From: Vibrio owensii CAIM 1854 = LMG 25443
Lineage (GTDB): Bacteria > Pseudomonadota > Gammaproteobacteria > Enterobacterales > Vibrionaceae
NCBI RefSeq assembly: GCF_000817815.1
Contig: NZ_JPRD01000058.1
Coordinates: forward strand, 1 to 34,948
DNA length: 34,948 bases
Reading direction: 5' to 3'
Shown: one piece after another, positions 24,180-32,722 of the stretch
How the letters are laid out: every line of letters starts with the position of its first letter
Position numbering within the stretch: the first letter of the stretch is position 1
Program-made: the position numbers and the translations under genes
The notes under the pieces: generated by a model
Seen by the model: only the letters and a program-made list of their open reading frames with translations
Told to the model about the DNA's origin: nothing
Database searches by the model: none

Positions 24180-25970
24180 ATGCACAACGATACCCAAAGC
24201 CGCGTGAATGCAATTCGCGAATGGCTAGCACAACATAATATTGATGCCCTACTTGTCCCTCATGAAGACGAGTACTTGGGCGAATACGTACCAGCGCACA
24301 ACGAGCGTTTACATTGGCTAACTGGTTTTACCGGTTCTGCTGGTGCTGCGGTAATCACCAAAGACAAAGCCGCTATCTTTGTTGATGGTCGCTACACGGT
24401 ACAAGTAACTAAGCAGGTTCCTGCTGATCTATTCGAATACCGTCACCTAATTGAAGAGCCTGCACTAGATTGGATTAAAGACCATCTTACAAAAGGCGCG
24501 TCTGTTGCAATCGACCCTCGCATGCACAACTCTGCTTGGTTAGACATGGCACAAGCAAAACTTGCAGGTGCACTTGAGCTTAAGATTCTCGACAGTAACC
24601 CAATTGATGAGCTGTGGCACGATCGTCCTGCTCCTGTGGTTTCTGATGTTCGCCTAATGGCAACAGAAGCGGTTGGACAATCAAGTGAAAGTAAACGCCA
24701 AGAAATCGCAGAGCTCGTGAAAAAAGCCGGCGCAGACAGCGCAGTGATCACAGCACTTGATTCTATCTGTTGGCTGCTTAACGTTCGTGGCCTTGATGTA
24801 TCTCGCCTACCAGTTCTGCTTTCTCACGCGATTCTGCACTCAGATTCAAGCGTGGAATACTTCCTAGATCCAGCGCGCCTACCTGCTGAGTTTGACGCTC
24901 ACGTTGGTTCTGGCGTAACAGTTCATCACCCAGAAGCATTGCAAGCACGACTAGAAACTCTAACTGGCAAGAATGTACTGGTTGACCCTGCGACAAGTAA
25001 CGCGTGGTTTAAGTTGGTTCTACAAAATGCTGGCGCATCTGTGGTGAGTAAAGCTGATCCATGCCTAATGCCAAAAGCGGCGAAGAACGCAGTTGAAATC
25101 GCAGGCATGAAAGCGTGTCATATCCGAGATGGCGTGGCGATGAGCAAGTTCCTATCTTGGTTAGATGCAGAAGTCGTTGCGGGTAACTTGCATGATGAAG
25201 CAACATTGGCTGACAAACTGGAAGCGTTCCGTAGCGAAGACCCGACGCTTATGGATCTTAGCTTCGATACTATTTCGGCAGCAGGTGGCAACGCGGCGAT
25301 GTGTCACTACAACCACGAAAACCAACCTGAACCTGGCAAGCTAGAACTGAACACACTTTACCTAGTGGATTCAGGCGGTCAGTACCTAGATGGCACGACA
25401 GACATCACGCGTACCATCGCGATCGGTCAGCCTTCACAAGAGATGATTAAACAATTCACTCTCGCGCTAAAAGGTCACATCGGTGTTGCTCGTGCACGTT
25501 TCCCGAAAGGCACACGTGGTTACCAAATCGATACGCTGGCTCGTCAGCACCTATGGGCGGAAGGCTACGATTACGATCATGGTACTGGTCACGGTGTTGG
25601 TCACTTCCTAAGTGTTCATGAAGGTCCGGCGAGCATTTCTAAGAAGCAAATCGACGTGCCTCTAACAGAAGGTATGGTGCTGTCCAACGAGCCAGGCTAC
25701 TACCGTGCAGATGCGTTTGGTATCCGTATTGAAAACCTAGAGCTTGTTGTTGAAACTCCAACTAACGGTGACTTCCCTGTTCTGTCATTTGAGTCGCTAA
25801 CGCGCTGTCCAATCGACAAGCGAAATATCAACGTTGATATGCTAACTCGTCCAGAACTTGCTTGGCTGAATGATTACCATCAGAAGGTATGGGATGAGAT
25901 CAGCCCACTTGTTGAAGGTGATGTGAAAGAGTGGCTTCGTCAAGTAACGCTACCAGTAGCACACAGCTAG
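24180..25970 (+). CDS. Xaa-Pro aminopeptidase (aminopeptidase P family, M24B)
   Basis: This enzyme removes N-terminal residues preceding proline and needs two metal ions. The 596-residue protein is the long, three-domain form. It has two creatinase-like N-terminal domains (about 8-140 and 160-310) and a C-terminal pita-bread catalytic domain from about 320. Visible metal-binding segments are VDSGGQYLDGTTDITRT (two Asp), GTGHGVGHFLSVHEGP (His), SNEPGYY (Glu) and RIENLE (Glu). It is probably cytosolic, as there is no signal peptide. The ATG is preceded by GAAGGA about 11 bases away. A heptamer tandem repeat begins in its last codons and a bidirectional terminator follows. In V. cholerae the same gene also neighbours the thi operon, as I recall. 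Confidence 0.92.
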   Translation: MHNDTQSRVNAIREWLAQHNIDALLVPHEDEYLGEYVPAHNERLHWLTGFTGSAGAAVITKDKAAIFVDGRYTVQVTKQVPADLFEYRHLIEEPALDWIKDHLTKGASVAIDPRMHNSAWLDMAQAKLAGALELKILDSNPIDELWHDRPAPVVSDVRLMATEAVGQSSESKRQEIAELVKKAGADSAVITALDSICWLLNVRGLDVSRLPVLLSHAILHSDSSVEYFLDPARLPAEFDAHVGSGVTVHHPEALQARLETLTGKNVLVDPATSNAWFKLVLQNAGASVVSKADPCLMPKAAKNAVEIAGMKACHIRDGVAMSKFLSWLDAEVVAGNLHDEATLADKLEAFRSEDPTLMDLSFDTISAAGGNAAMCHYNHENQPEPGKLELNTLYLVDSGGQYLDGTTDITRTIAIGQPSQEMIKQFTLALKGHIGVARARFPKGTRGYQIDTLARQHLWAEGYDYDHGTGHGVGHFLSVHEGPASISKKQIDVPLTEGMVLSNEPGYYRADAFGIRIENLELVVETPTNGDFPVLSFESLTRCPIDKRNINVDMLTRPELAWLNDYHQKVWDEISPLVEGDVKEWLRQVTLPVAHS

Positions 25971-26006
25971 AAGCTAGAAGCTAGAAGCTAGAAGCTAGAA
26001 GCTAGA
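25965..26006 (+). repeat. Six tandem copies of the heptamer AGCTAGA
   Basis: AGCTAGA is repeated six times without error and followed by a short A run. The first copy contains the stop codon of the aminopeptidase gene (TAG). Copy-number changes in the later units would not change the protein, so it is most simply a neutral microsatellite. Confidence 0.97.
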
Positions 26007-26013
26007 AAAAAGT

Positions 26014-26048
26014 AGAGGGTTGATGTTTTGCATCAACCCTCTTTTTTT
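26014..26048. terminator. Bidirectional terminator between the aminopeptidase and thiH
   Basis: AGAGGGTTGATG and CATCAACCCTCT form a perfect 12-bp stem with a TTTTG loop. A T run lies on the right, and an A run on the left gives T on the other strand. It serves both converging genes. Confidence 0.93.
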
Positions 26049-26053
26049 GCCTA

Positions 26054-26069
26054 TGTTTCACGTGAAACA
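26054..26069. promoter_or_regulatory. parS: parS site (ParB binding)
   Basis: TGTTTCACGTGAAACA matches the canonical 16-bp bacterial chromosomal parS palindrome at all positions. It lies in the intergenic gap between the aminopeptidase terminator and the end of thiH. ParB bound here would load the ParABS/SMC segregation system near oriC1. In V. cholerae the parS1 sites are also found in this part of the chromosome. Confidence 0.92.
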
Positions 26070-26098
26070 TAACGATGACCAGTGGCTTTCTTTGCTAC

Positions 26099-27211
26099 TT
26101 AACCAGAATACGCCGAGTGCCAATCTCGCCATACTGGGTCAAAGCCTTTGGCTCGAATCATATTTTCCACAGAACCCGCGCTTCGTTCGTCACTGATCTC
26201 AAACTGCTCGAGTTCAACATCATCCATCGCATAACCACCCGGCTGAGTTTTCGATGCAGCAGACATACTGGTGATACCTAACGGTAATGCATTGTCTCTG
26301 AACTTCGGTGATTCACGAGTCGATAATGACAACTCCACTTCTGGATTCAACAAGCGATAAGCGCAAATCAACTGCACAAGCTGTTTATCCGTCATGACTG
26401 ATTTTGGTTGGAGCGCGCCCTCACAAGGACGTAAACGTGGGAAAGAAATTGAGTAACGAGTCTGCCAATACGTGCGCTCAAGATAGTCCAAGTGCGCTGC
26501 CACATAAAAACAGTCGGTACGCCACTCTTCCAACCCTATCAATGCGCCAATGCCGATCTTATCGATGCCTGCTTTTGCAAGACGATCGGGTGTATCCAAT
26601 CGGTATTCGAAATCCATCTTATTGCCACGCAGATGGTGCTCGGCGTAAGTCGAAGGATGATATGTTTCTTGATAGACCATCACCGCATCTAAACCCAATG
26701 TCTTGAGCTCAGCGTATTCGTCTTGCTCTAGCGACTGCACTTCCATCGCCAAATAGTTAAAGCGTTGCTTAATCATCGGCACCATTTCGCGGAAGTATTT
26801 CATGCCTACTTTGGTTTCGTGTTCGCCAGTCACCAGCAATACGCTATCAAACTTCATGCGTTTAATGGCTTCAACTTCTGCAGCCACTTCGTCCCTATTC
26901 AAAGTACGACGCTTGATTCTGTTCTCCATAGAGAAGCCACAATAAGTACAAGCATTGGCGCACAAGTTAGAAAGGTACAGTGGAATGTAAAGCGACATGG
27001 TATTACCAAAACGCTTGCGAGTTGCTGAGTATGACAGCTGCGCCATTTGCTCTAAGTACGCTTCAGCCGCTGGTGAAATTAGCGCTTTAAAGTCTTCCAA
27101 ATCACGCTTGGGTTTATTCAATGCTCGCTCAACATCTTGTGCCGTTTTCGCATAGATCGACATCGAAATGTCATCCCAATTAAGCTGCTTAAATTGTTCA
27201 ACGAAGCTCAT
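26099..27211 (-). CDS. thiH: 2-iminoacetate synthase (tyrosine lyase) ThiH
   Basis: ThiH is a radical SAM enzyme that splits tyrosine to dehydroglycine for making the thiazole ring of thiamine. The 370-residue product has the CxxxCxxC cluster motif CANACTYC near residue 85 and matches ThiH from E. coli in length. The GAGGAA site is six bases before the ATG. It is the last gene of thiCEFSGH, 34 bases after thiG, and converges on the aminopeptidase gene. It uses SAM, in contrast to the oxygen-dependent ThiO route of other bacteria. Confidence 0.95.
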   Translation of the reverse strand: MSFVEQFKQLNWDDISMSIYAKTAQDVERALNKPKRDLEDFKALISPAAEAYLEQMAQLSYSATRKRFGNTMSLYIPLYLSNLCANACTYCGFSMENRIKRRTLNRDEVAAEVEAIKRMKFDSVLLVTGEHETKVGMKYFREMVPMIKQRFNYLAMEVQSLEQDEYAELKTLGLDAVMVYQETYHPSTYAEHHLRGNKMDFEYRLDTPDRLAKAGIDKIGIGALIGLEEWRTDCFYVAAHLDYLERTYWQTRYSISFPRLRPCEGALQPKSVMTDKQLVQLICAYRLLNPEVELSLSTRESPKFRDNALPLGITSMSAASKTQPGGYAMDDVELEQFEISDERSAGSVENMIRAKGFDPVWRDWHSAYSG

Positions 27212-27245
27212 GTTTTCCTCGCTTAATAGCTAAACCAATCTAGGG

Positions 27246-28013
27246 CTAAAGCTCATCTAGGAATGACGTCAGTGGACTCGACGCAACCGCATGAGAAACC
27301 TTACCTGCAAGTCCGGCTTCATAAGCCATACGCCCCGACTCTACCGCCAACTTAAATGCCTTCGCCATCGCAACGGGATCGCTCGAAGCTGCAATCGCGG
27401 TATTGACGAGTACGGCATCCGCGCCCATTTCCATCGCACGCGCGGCATGTGAAGGTGCGCCAATACCCGCATCGACAACAACAGGAACATTAGCTTGGTC
27501 GATAATGATTTCTAGGAAATCGTGAGAAACTATCCCTTTGTTAGAACCGATCGGCGCACCTAATGGCATGACCGCAGCGCAGCCCACTTCCTCCAATCGT
27601 TTACACAGAACCGGGTCAGCATGACAATAAGGAAGGACAATGAAACCCTCACGAACCAGTTGCTCAGCGGCTGCTAGTGTCTCAATGGGATCGGGCATCA
27701 AGTACTTCGGGTCTGGATGAATTTCAAGTTTTAGCCAGTTTGTACCTAGCGCTTCTCTCGCCAATTGTGCTGCAAACACAGCATCTTTAGCATTCTTTGC
27801 ACCTGAGGTGTTCGGCAATAAGTTCACACCCGCTTGTACTAGCGGCAGTAAAATATCGTCTTGTTGGTCGTTCACATCCACACGCTTCAACGCCATGGTC
27901 GCAAGTTGAGATCCCGACACTTGAATCGCTTCAGCCATTAATCGGCTGTTGGCAAACTTCCCTGTTCCCGTGAACAGTCTTGATTCGAATTGTTTATCAC
28001 CAATTTTAAGCAT
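27246..28013 (-). CDS. thiG: Thiazole synthase ThiG
   Basis: ThiG assembles the thiazole phosphate from 1-deoxy-D-xylulose 5-phosphate, dehydroglycine and the sulfur on ThiS thiocarboxylate. The 255-residue protein is a full-length TIM barrel. The Schiff-base lysine should lie in NWLKLEIHPDPK near residue 95, and the phosphate-binding end appears as VVVDAGIGAPSHAARAMEMGADAVLVNTA. It is five bases downstream of thiS and works with ThiH in a complex. The ATG fits the family start (MLKIGDKQFESRLFTGTG). Confidence 0.96.
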   Translation of the reverse strand: MLKIGDKQFESRLFTGTGKFANSRLMAEAIQVSGSQLATMALKRVDVNDQQDDILLPLVQAGVNLLPNTSGAKNAKDAVFAAQLAREALGTNWLKLEIHPDPKYLMPDPIETLAAAEQLVREGFIVLPYCHADPVLCKRLEEVGCAAVMPLGAPIGSNKGIVSHDFLEIIIDQANVPVVVDAGIGAPSHAARAMEMGADAVLVNTAIAASSDPVAMAKAFKLAVESGRMAYEAGLAGKVSHAVASSPLTSFLDEL

Positions 28014-28018
28014 CGACT

Positions 28019-28273
28019 TTAACCCCCTGCGATCGCTTGAAACAAAGAGATGCTATCTCCCTGCGAAAGAACTGTGCTAGCCCACTCACTGCGGGGCACA
28101 ACATTGTTATTAATTGCAAAAACACAGCCCATTTCAGGCAGCGCAAATTGACTAATGATTTGCTGTAGATTCGACTCACTGGCAACTTGATGTGACTGGT
28201 CATTGATGACAATAGTGATCACATCTAAGTCAGCAGCGGTCATTTGTGTTGTTTGTTGCTCTGATAACGTCAT
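28019..28273 (-). CDS. thiS: Sulfur carrier protein ThiS
   Basis: ThiS is a ubiquitin-like carrier whose C-terminal glycine is adenylated by ThiF and converted to a thiocarboxylate for thiazole formation. The product ends in the required Gly-Gly (QAIAGG). It has 84 residues if started at the ATG at 28273, longer than the usual 66, with about 18 extra N-terminal residues before VITIVINDQ. The ATG at 28273 was chosen because GGAAG lies just upstream. A later ATG at 28243 would give about 74 residues but has no ribosome site. It lies between thiF and thiG. Confidence 0.93.
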   Translation of the reverse strand: MTLSEQQTTQMTAADLDVITIVINDQSHQVASESNLQQIISQFALPEMGCVFAINNNVVPRSEWASTVLSQGDSISLFQAIAGG

Positions 28274-28311
28274 TGCTTCCAACTCTCTTAATTCTGCCCA
28301 TTACTCGTAAG

Positions 28312-29085
28312 CTAAATCTGAGTACACACTTGGCACTGTTTGTCTTTGCTTATCGCCATGGTTTGCCATTGCAGTTTCAACCCATCAAACAGATGCAACT
28401 TGGCAGTCTCGACATGAAACTTTCCCGTCGCCAGTTTTTGAATTGCCGCTATCGCTTGGTAGTTGCCAAGTGTGCCCACCACCGGACCGACGACACCGCT
28501 CTCACTGCATTTTTGACTTTGTGATAATTCGTCAAACGGATACAAACAGCGGTAACAGGCTTTACTCTGCGCTTCTTGTTCATTTGGTGTTTGGTAATCA
28601 AAGACAGCGAATTGCCCTTGCCAACCAATTGCTGCCGCGGAGATGAGCGGCGTATTTTGCTCGAAACAAACTTGGTTAATTAGCTGGCGCGTTGGCATGT
28701 TATCGGTGCAGTCGAGCACCACATCCGCTAGCATCACCTCAAGCTGAAGCTGTGCTTTGTCTAATCGCTTATTGAGAGCACGAATTTGAACCATAGAATT
28801 AAGTTCAGTAAGTTGCTTTACAGTCGCTTTTGTTTTCGCAACTTGGAGGTCTTGTTCACGATAAATGATCTGGCGCTGTAGGTTACTGCTATCAACCTCA
28901 TCGTCATCAACAACAACCAATTTGCCAACACCCGCTGACGCCAAGTACAAACTCGCTGCGCTCCCCAATCCACCACAACCGATGATCAGAACATGCGATT
29001 TGCTCAAACGCTCTTGCCCAATTTCGGCAATTTCAGGCAGAGCGACTTGACGTTGATAGCGAAGAAACTGCTTATCCGTGAGCAT
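28312..29085 (-). CDS. thiF: Sulfur carrier protein ThiS adenylyltransferase ThiF
   Basis: ThiF is an E1-like enzyme that adenylates the ThiS C-terminus. The 257-residue protein has the nucleotide loop GCGGLGSAA near residue 38, the DDDEVDSSNLQRQ segment and the zinc cysteines in CYRCLYP and the C-terminal CQVC. The DCTDN motif (catalytic Asp region) is present. The open frame extends ten codons upstream, but the ATG at 29085 has an AGAGG site and gives the usual start MLTDKQFLRYQRQ. It overlaps the end of thiE by 14 bases, so the two are coupled. Confidence 0.95.
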   Translation of the reverse strand: MLTDKQFLRYQRQVALPEIAEIGQERLSKSHVLIIGCGGLGSAASLYLASAGVGKLVVVDDDEVDSSNLQRQIIYREQDLQVAKTKATVKQLTELNSMVQIRALNKRLDKAQLQLEVMLADVVLDCTDNMPTRQLINQVCFEQNTPLISAAAIGWQGQFAVFDYQTPNEQEAQSKACYRCLYPFDELSQSQKCSESGVVGPVVGTLGNYQAIAAIQKLATGKFHVETAKLHLFDGLKLQWQTMAISKDKQCQVCTQI

Positions 29086-30487
29086 GCTTGCCTCTCTTGC
29101 TATGCGCCAACTCACTATTCTGATCAGTAAACGTTAGCTGTCTTTCCTTCATCAGTTGTGCGAAGAACTCGATGACGGATTGAGGTGATTCTGCCAACGT
29201 AATAGCACGCACTACTGCCAAACTAGAAACACCTGTTTGCCAAACTTGGTCTGCATTAGATTGATCAATGCCACCAATTGCGACCGTCGGAAAGCCAAGC
29301 ACACAGTCACTACCTGCTTTGTCTTTTGCAGGTCTGAAAGCAGCCTCTGTATTTGTATAAGGAATGCTATCAATCAGCTTTTGATACAGAGTCAAGCGCA
29401 CCAAACCTTGTGGTTTCGATGGCATCTGTTTTGTGGTGGTTGGGAAAATATGCCCTAGTGCGATGTAGCTAGGATGAATTTGTACGATGCGCAGTAGTTC
29501 GTAATAACCATGCGTAGAAAGACCAAGACGAATGCCGGCTTTAGTTATCTGAGCCAAATTCGATTCTTCTATGTCTTCTTGTCCTAGGTGAACACCATAA
29601 GCGCCATGCTTGATTGCCAACTGCCAATAGTCATTGATGAACACTTGTGCTTGATACTGACGACCTAGCTCAATTGCTCGAATGATCTGTTGTTCTAAAT
29701 CGGCTTGTTGTGGGTTCTTGATTCGCAGTTGAATAGTGTTGATGCCTAGTGACAGTAAACGCTCAATCCAAGCAACATCATCAACGACTGGGTAGAGCCC
29801 AAGACTTTGCTTGGTTAGAGTTGGAAAGCTAACGCACTCCCCTTGTGCAGACCAACCAACTTGAATACCTAGTCGGTTATCCTCCAGTACAGGTGTGGGG
29901 AAATCATCAAATTGGTCAGCCCACTGAGTAGATCTTCCCTCGTCAAGGTTGTCATTCAACAGTGTTTCACGTGAAACATTCGCTTGTTGAGTTGGCATTC
30001 CTCGAGCAAGTGTTAACGCATCTTCGATAGGAAAATCGAGTACTGTCAGCGTTACTATCCAAGCAAGGTGATGTTCGGGATCGAACATTGCGTTGAATTT
30101 GGACTTAACGGAAAGCGCTCTCACTTCGTTGTTAATTGGGTGACGCCAGATATCAAGCTGAAGCACTTTCTCCTTTTCATCGGATATCTGCGTATCAGCA
30201 ATGCCAATATAAATCGCTTTCGACGGTTGCTTAGCACACGCTTCTACCGATAAAGCAGAGCGGTAATAGAGCACAAATGAACTCTCAAGCTCGGAGTCAT
30301 AACCATCAATAAGATCAGTCGTTATATGTGTAATCTGTTGGTCGCGAACAAGCTGAATAGATTGAGTTGGGCTCACACCCGCCTCAATGTCTTCGATGCT
30401 AAAACCCTGTTCTTTCGCCAACAACAAACATTGTTGAACTAAACCTGTCAGTTCAATCAATGATGACGGAATAAGGATTTTGCTCAT
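29072..30487 (-). CDS. thiE: Thiamine-phosphate synthase ThiE with an extra N-terminal domain
   Basis: ThiE joins the hydroxymethylpyrimidine pyrophosphate and thiazole phosphate to thiamine phosphate. Residues from about 229 to 455 form the TMP-synthase barrel: LYPVVDD, INTIQLRIKN, INDYWQLAIKHGAYGVHLGQED, LGLSTHGYYE, GHIFPTTTKQ and VAIGGID. About 20 extra residues (TNTEAAFRPAKDK region) separate the last strands, which most ThiE proteins lack. Residues 1 to about 200 are an additional domain. Its segment AWIVTLTVLDFPIEDALTLARG recalls the C-terminal part of ThiD, but ThiD's catalytic GTGC-type motif is absent. It is probably a decayed or repurposed kinase domain. The gene overlaps thiC by one base, and a perfect parS site is embedded at residues 169-175. 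Confidence 0.9.
   Translation of the reverse strand: MSKILIPSSLIELTGLVQQCLLLAKEQGFSIEDIEAGVSPTQSIQLVRDQQITHITTDLIDGYDSELESSFVLYYRSALSVEACAKQPSKAIYIGIADTQISDEKEKVLQLDIWRHPINNEVRALSVKSKFNAMFDPEHHLAWIVTLTVLDFPIEDALTLARGMPTQQANVSRETLLNDNLDEGRSTQWADQFDDFPTPVLEDNRLGIQVGWSAQGECVSFPTLTKQSLGLYPVVDDVAWIERLLSLGINTIQLRIKNPQQADLEQQIIRAIELGRQYQAQVFINDYWQLAIKHGAYGVHLGQEDIEESNLAQITKAGIRLGLSTHGYYELLRIVQIHPSYIALGHIFPTTTKQMPSKPQGLVRLTLYQKLIDSIPYTNTEAAFRPAKDKAGSDCVLGFPTVAIGGIDQSNADQVWQTGVSSLAVVRAITLAESPQSVIEFFAQLMKERQLTFTDQNSELAHSKRGKHAHG
29963..29978. promoter_or_regulatory. parS: parS site within thiE
   Basis: TGTTTCACGTGAAACA is a perfect 16-bp parS. It lies inside thiE, where it encodes the linker segment NVSRET after the extra N-terminal domain. 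Its coding position did not prevent full match to the consensus, as expected for a site held by selection for ParB binding. Confidence 0.9.
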
Positions 30488-32427
30488 TAGTCACTTACCT
30501 CGGCATGTGCTGCTGGGTGGTATAACTCAGAACCTGTGTCTCTAAATTCTTGCGATTTCTGACGCATCCCCTCAAGAGGATCATCCAGCATTTTGATCGA
30601 GATAGCTTGGTCCGCAGCAACTTGCTCAGTATCTTTCGCATATTCTCGAACCTCTTGCGAAATCTTCATCGAGCAGAACTTTGGTCCGCACATCGAACAG
30701 AAGTGAGCAACTTTTCCAGACTCTTGAGGCAAGGTTTCATCATGGAAAGCACGAGCAGTATCTGGGTCGAGCGACAAGTTAAATTGGTCTTCCCAGCGGA
30801 ACTCGAAGCGAGCTTTAGAAAGTGCGTTATCACGCACTTGAGCACCAGGGTGTCCCTTTGCCAAATCAGCGGCGTGCGCAGCAAGCTTGTAAGTGATCAT
30901 ACCTACCTTTACATCTTCTTTGTTCGGTAAACCAAGGTGTTCTTTAGGAGTTACATAACAAAGCATCGCACAGCCATACCAACCAATCATGGCAGCGCCA
31001 ATACCTGAAGTAATATGGTCATAACCAGGAGCGACGTCTGTCGTCAGTGGACCAAGGGTGTAGAAAGGAGCTTCATGGCAGTGCTCTAACTGCTCTTCCA
31101 TGTTCTCTTTGATCATATGCATTGGAACATGACCAGGACCTTCGATAATCACCTGTACGTCGTATTCCCACGCAATCTTGGCTAACTCACCAAGGGTACG
31201 AAGCTCTGCAAATTGCGCTTCATCGTTAGCATCTGCAACCGAACCAGGACGCAGACCATCACCGAGAGATAGTGCGACATCGTACTTAGCACAGATTTCA
31301 CAGATCTCTCGGAAGTGGGTATATAAGAAGCTTTCTTGGTGATGCGCTAAACACCATTTCGCGATGATAGAACCACCACGAGAAACGATGCCAGTAACGC
31401 GTTTTGCTGTCATTGGCACATAACGAAGTAGTAAACCGGCATGAATAGTGAAGTAGTCAACGCCCTGCTCTGCTTGCTCAATCAGAGTATCGCGCATCAC
31501 TTCCCAGTTAAGGTTTTCCGCCACACCATTCACTTTCTCAAGCGCTTGGTACATAGGTACAGTACCGATCGGAACCGGACTATTACGCAGAATCCACTCG
31601 CGAGTTTCATGGATGTTACGTCCAGTAGAGAGATCCATAACGGTATCACCACCCCAACGCGTCGCCCACACTAGCTTCTCTACTTCTTCCTCAATCGAAG
31701 ACGTCACCGATGAGTTACCAATATTGGCGTTCACTTTGACCAAAAAGTTACGTCCAATGATCATTGGTTCAGATTCTGGGTGGTTGATATTAGAAGGGAT
31801 AATCGCGCGACCTTCGGCGACTTCTTTACGCACAAACTCGGCGGTAATGTCTTTTGGAAGATTCGCTCCGAAGCTTTGACCCGGATGCTGTTGATTCAGC
31901 ACTTCATCGCGGTACTGAGCACGCCCCATATTTTCACGCAGGGCGATGTATTCCATTTCTGGGGTAATAATGCCTTTGCGAGCATAGTGTAACTGAGTCA
32001 CACACTGCCCACCTTTGGCACGTCGAATACGTGGTAGATTACCATAACGAAGATCGTCGAGCGTTTCATCTTCTAAGCGCTCTTTGGTGTACACCGAGCT
32101 TACTTCATCAAGTAGTTCGGTATCAGCGCGCTCTTCAATCCACCCTTCTCTCAGCTTAGGTAAGCCGTTGTAGAGGTCTATGGTGTGTTCTGGATCTGTG
32201 TATACACCCGAGGTATCGTAAACGCGTACTGGCTCATTAGGCTCGAAAATAGGCGCTTCTTTTGTGCCTCCAATAAGGCTATCTGCGAGTGATATTTCAC
32301 GCATTGGAACACGAATATCAGGACGTGAACCCTCTACGTAGACTTTGCTTGAATTTGGGTACGGTTGTACCGAGAGTGTATCAATGAACTGTTTTGCTTC
32401 CAGTCTCGCTTGCTTGCGACTCGACAT
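30487..32427 (-). CDS. thiC: Phosphomethylpyrimidine synthase ThiC
   Basis: ThiC is a radical SAM enzyme that rearranges aminoimidazole ribotide into the pyrimidine of thiamine. The 646-residue product matches E. coli ThiC in length and contains the C-terminal cluster motif CSMCGPKFC (CxxCxxxxC). It also has the conserved MREISLAD and GDGLRPGSVADANDEAQ segments. The open frame continues 86 codons upstream through the whole leader, but the ATG at 32427 has an AAGGA site eight bases away and the family N-terminus (MSSRKQARLEAK). It is the first gene of thiCEFSGH, under a TPP riboswitch. Confidence 0.97.
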   Translation of the reverse strand: MSSRKQARLEAKQFIDTLSVQPYPNSSKVYVEGSRPDIRVPMREISLADSLIGGTKEAPIFEPNEPVRVYDTSGVYTDPEHTIDLYNGLPKLREGWIEERADTELLDEVSSVYTKERLEDETLDDLRYGNLPRIRRAKGGQCVTQLHYARKGIITPEMEYIALRENMGRAQYRDEVLNQQHPGQSFGANLPKDITAEFVRKEVAEGRAIIPSNINHPESEPMIIGRNFLVKVNANIGNSSVTSSIEEEVEKLVWATRWGGDTVMDLSTGRNIHETREWILRNSPVPIGTVPMYQALEKVNGVAENLNWEVMRDTLIEQAEQGVDYFTIHAGLLLRYVPMTAKRVTGIVSRGGSIIAKWCLAHHQESFLYTHFREICEICAKYDVALSLGDGLRPGSVADANDEAQFAELRTLGELAKIAWEYDVQVIIEGPGHVPMHMIKENMEEQLEHCHEAPFYTLGPLTTDVAPGYDHITSGIGAAMIGWYGCAMLCYVTPKEHLGLPNKEDVKVGMITYKLAAHAADLAKGHPGAQVRDNALSKARFEFRWEDQFNLSLDPDTARAFHDETLPQESGKVAHFCSMCGPKFCSMKISQEVREYAKDTEQVAADQAISIKMLDDPLEGMRQKSQEFRDTGSELYHPAAHAEVSD

Positions 32428-32482
32428 AGCATTTTTCCTTGCTTTGTTATGCTTAGATAAAAAGTATTGGGATAAAAATGCT
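32428..32482 (-). promoter_or_regulatory. Possible ribosome-site helix in the thiC leader
   Basis: AGCATTTTT (32474-32482 on the minus strand) can pair with AAAAATGCT (32428-32436) to form nine pairs, next to the AAGGA ribosome site and the thiC ATG. It could be the expression platform switch of the TPP riboswitch. The alternative helix was not modelled. Confidence 0.4.
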
Positions 32483-32604
32483 TGGCGGATAGATGCGACA
32501 AGAGGAATCGAATTAAAGACAAGTTGAGCGAGTGCTCTTCGTCTATAACAACATTCGACTATTTGATAGGTCAACCAGATAGAACTCTGGTGTAGATATC
32601 TTCT

Positions 32605-32686
32605 CTTGTTCCCTTCGCAGATTCTAATCTGATCAGGTTCAACGGATCCCGAATTAACGGTCTCAGCCTTATGGCACTCCGACAAG
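32605..32686 (-). promoter_or_regulatory. TPP riboswitch (THI element) upstream of thiC
   Basis: On the minus strand the leader contains CGGAGTGCC, GGCTGAGA, CGGGATCCGTTGAACCTGAT and CGAAGGGAACAAG, in the order of the THI-box aptamer. The outer stem is CTTGT/ACAAG. TPP binding would reduce expression of thiCEFSGH. The aptamer lies about 180 bases ahead of the thiC start. Confidence 0.95.
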
Positions 32687-32693
32687 TAAAATC

Positions 32694-32722
32694 AGTATAT
32701 AAAAACGGCTTGGTTAAACCAA
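32694..32722 (-). promoter_or_regulatory. Candidate thiC promoter
   Basis: On the minus strand TATACT (32694-32699) is a good -10 box, and TTGGTT (32717-32722) is a weak -35 box 17 bases upstream. Transcription would start near 32687, the first base of the riboswitch. The boxes overlap the terminator hairpin and T run of crcB. Confidence 0.5.

Noticed and set aside
25965..26006. CRISPR-like or phase-variation repeat.
   Set aside because: The unit has 7 bases without spacers, and the stop codon is in the first copy, so it is neither an array nor a coding switch.
32428..32685. Open frame continuing 86 codons upstream of thiC.
   Set aside because: It runs through the TPP aptamer and the leader, with no family match. 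The ATG at 32427 has a ribosome site and the normal ThiC N-terminus.
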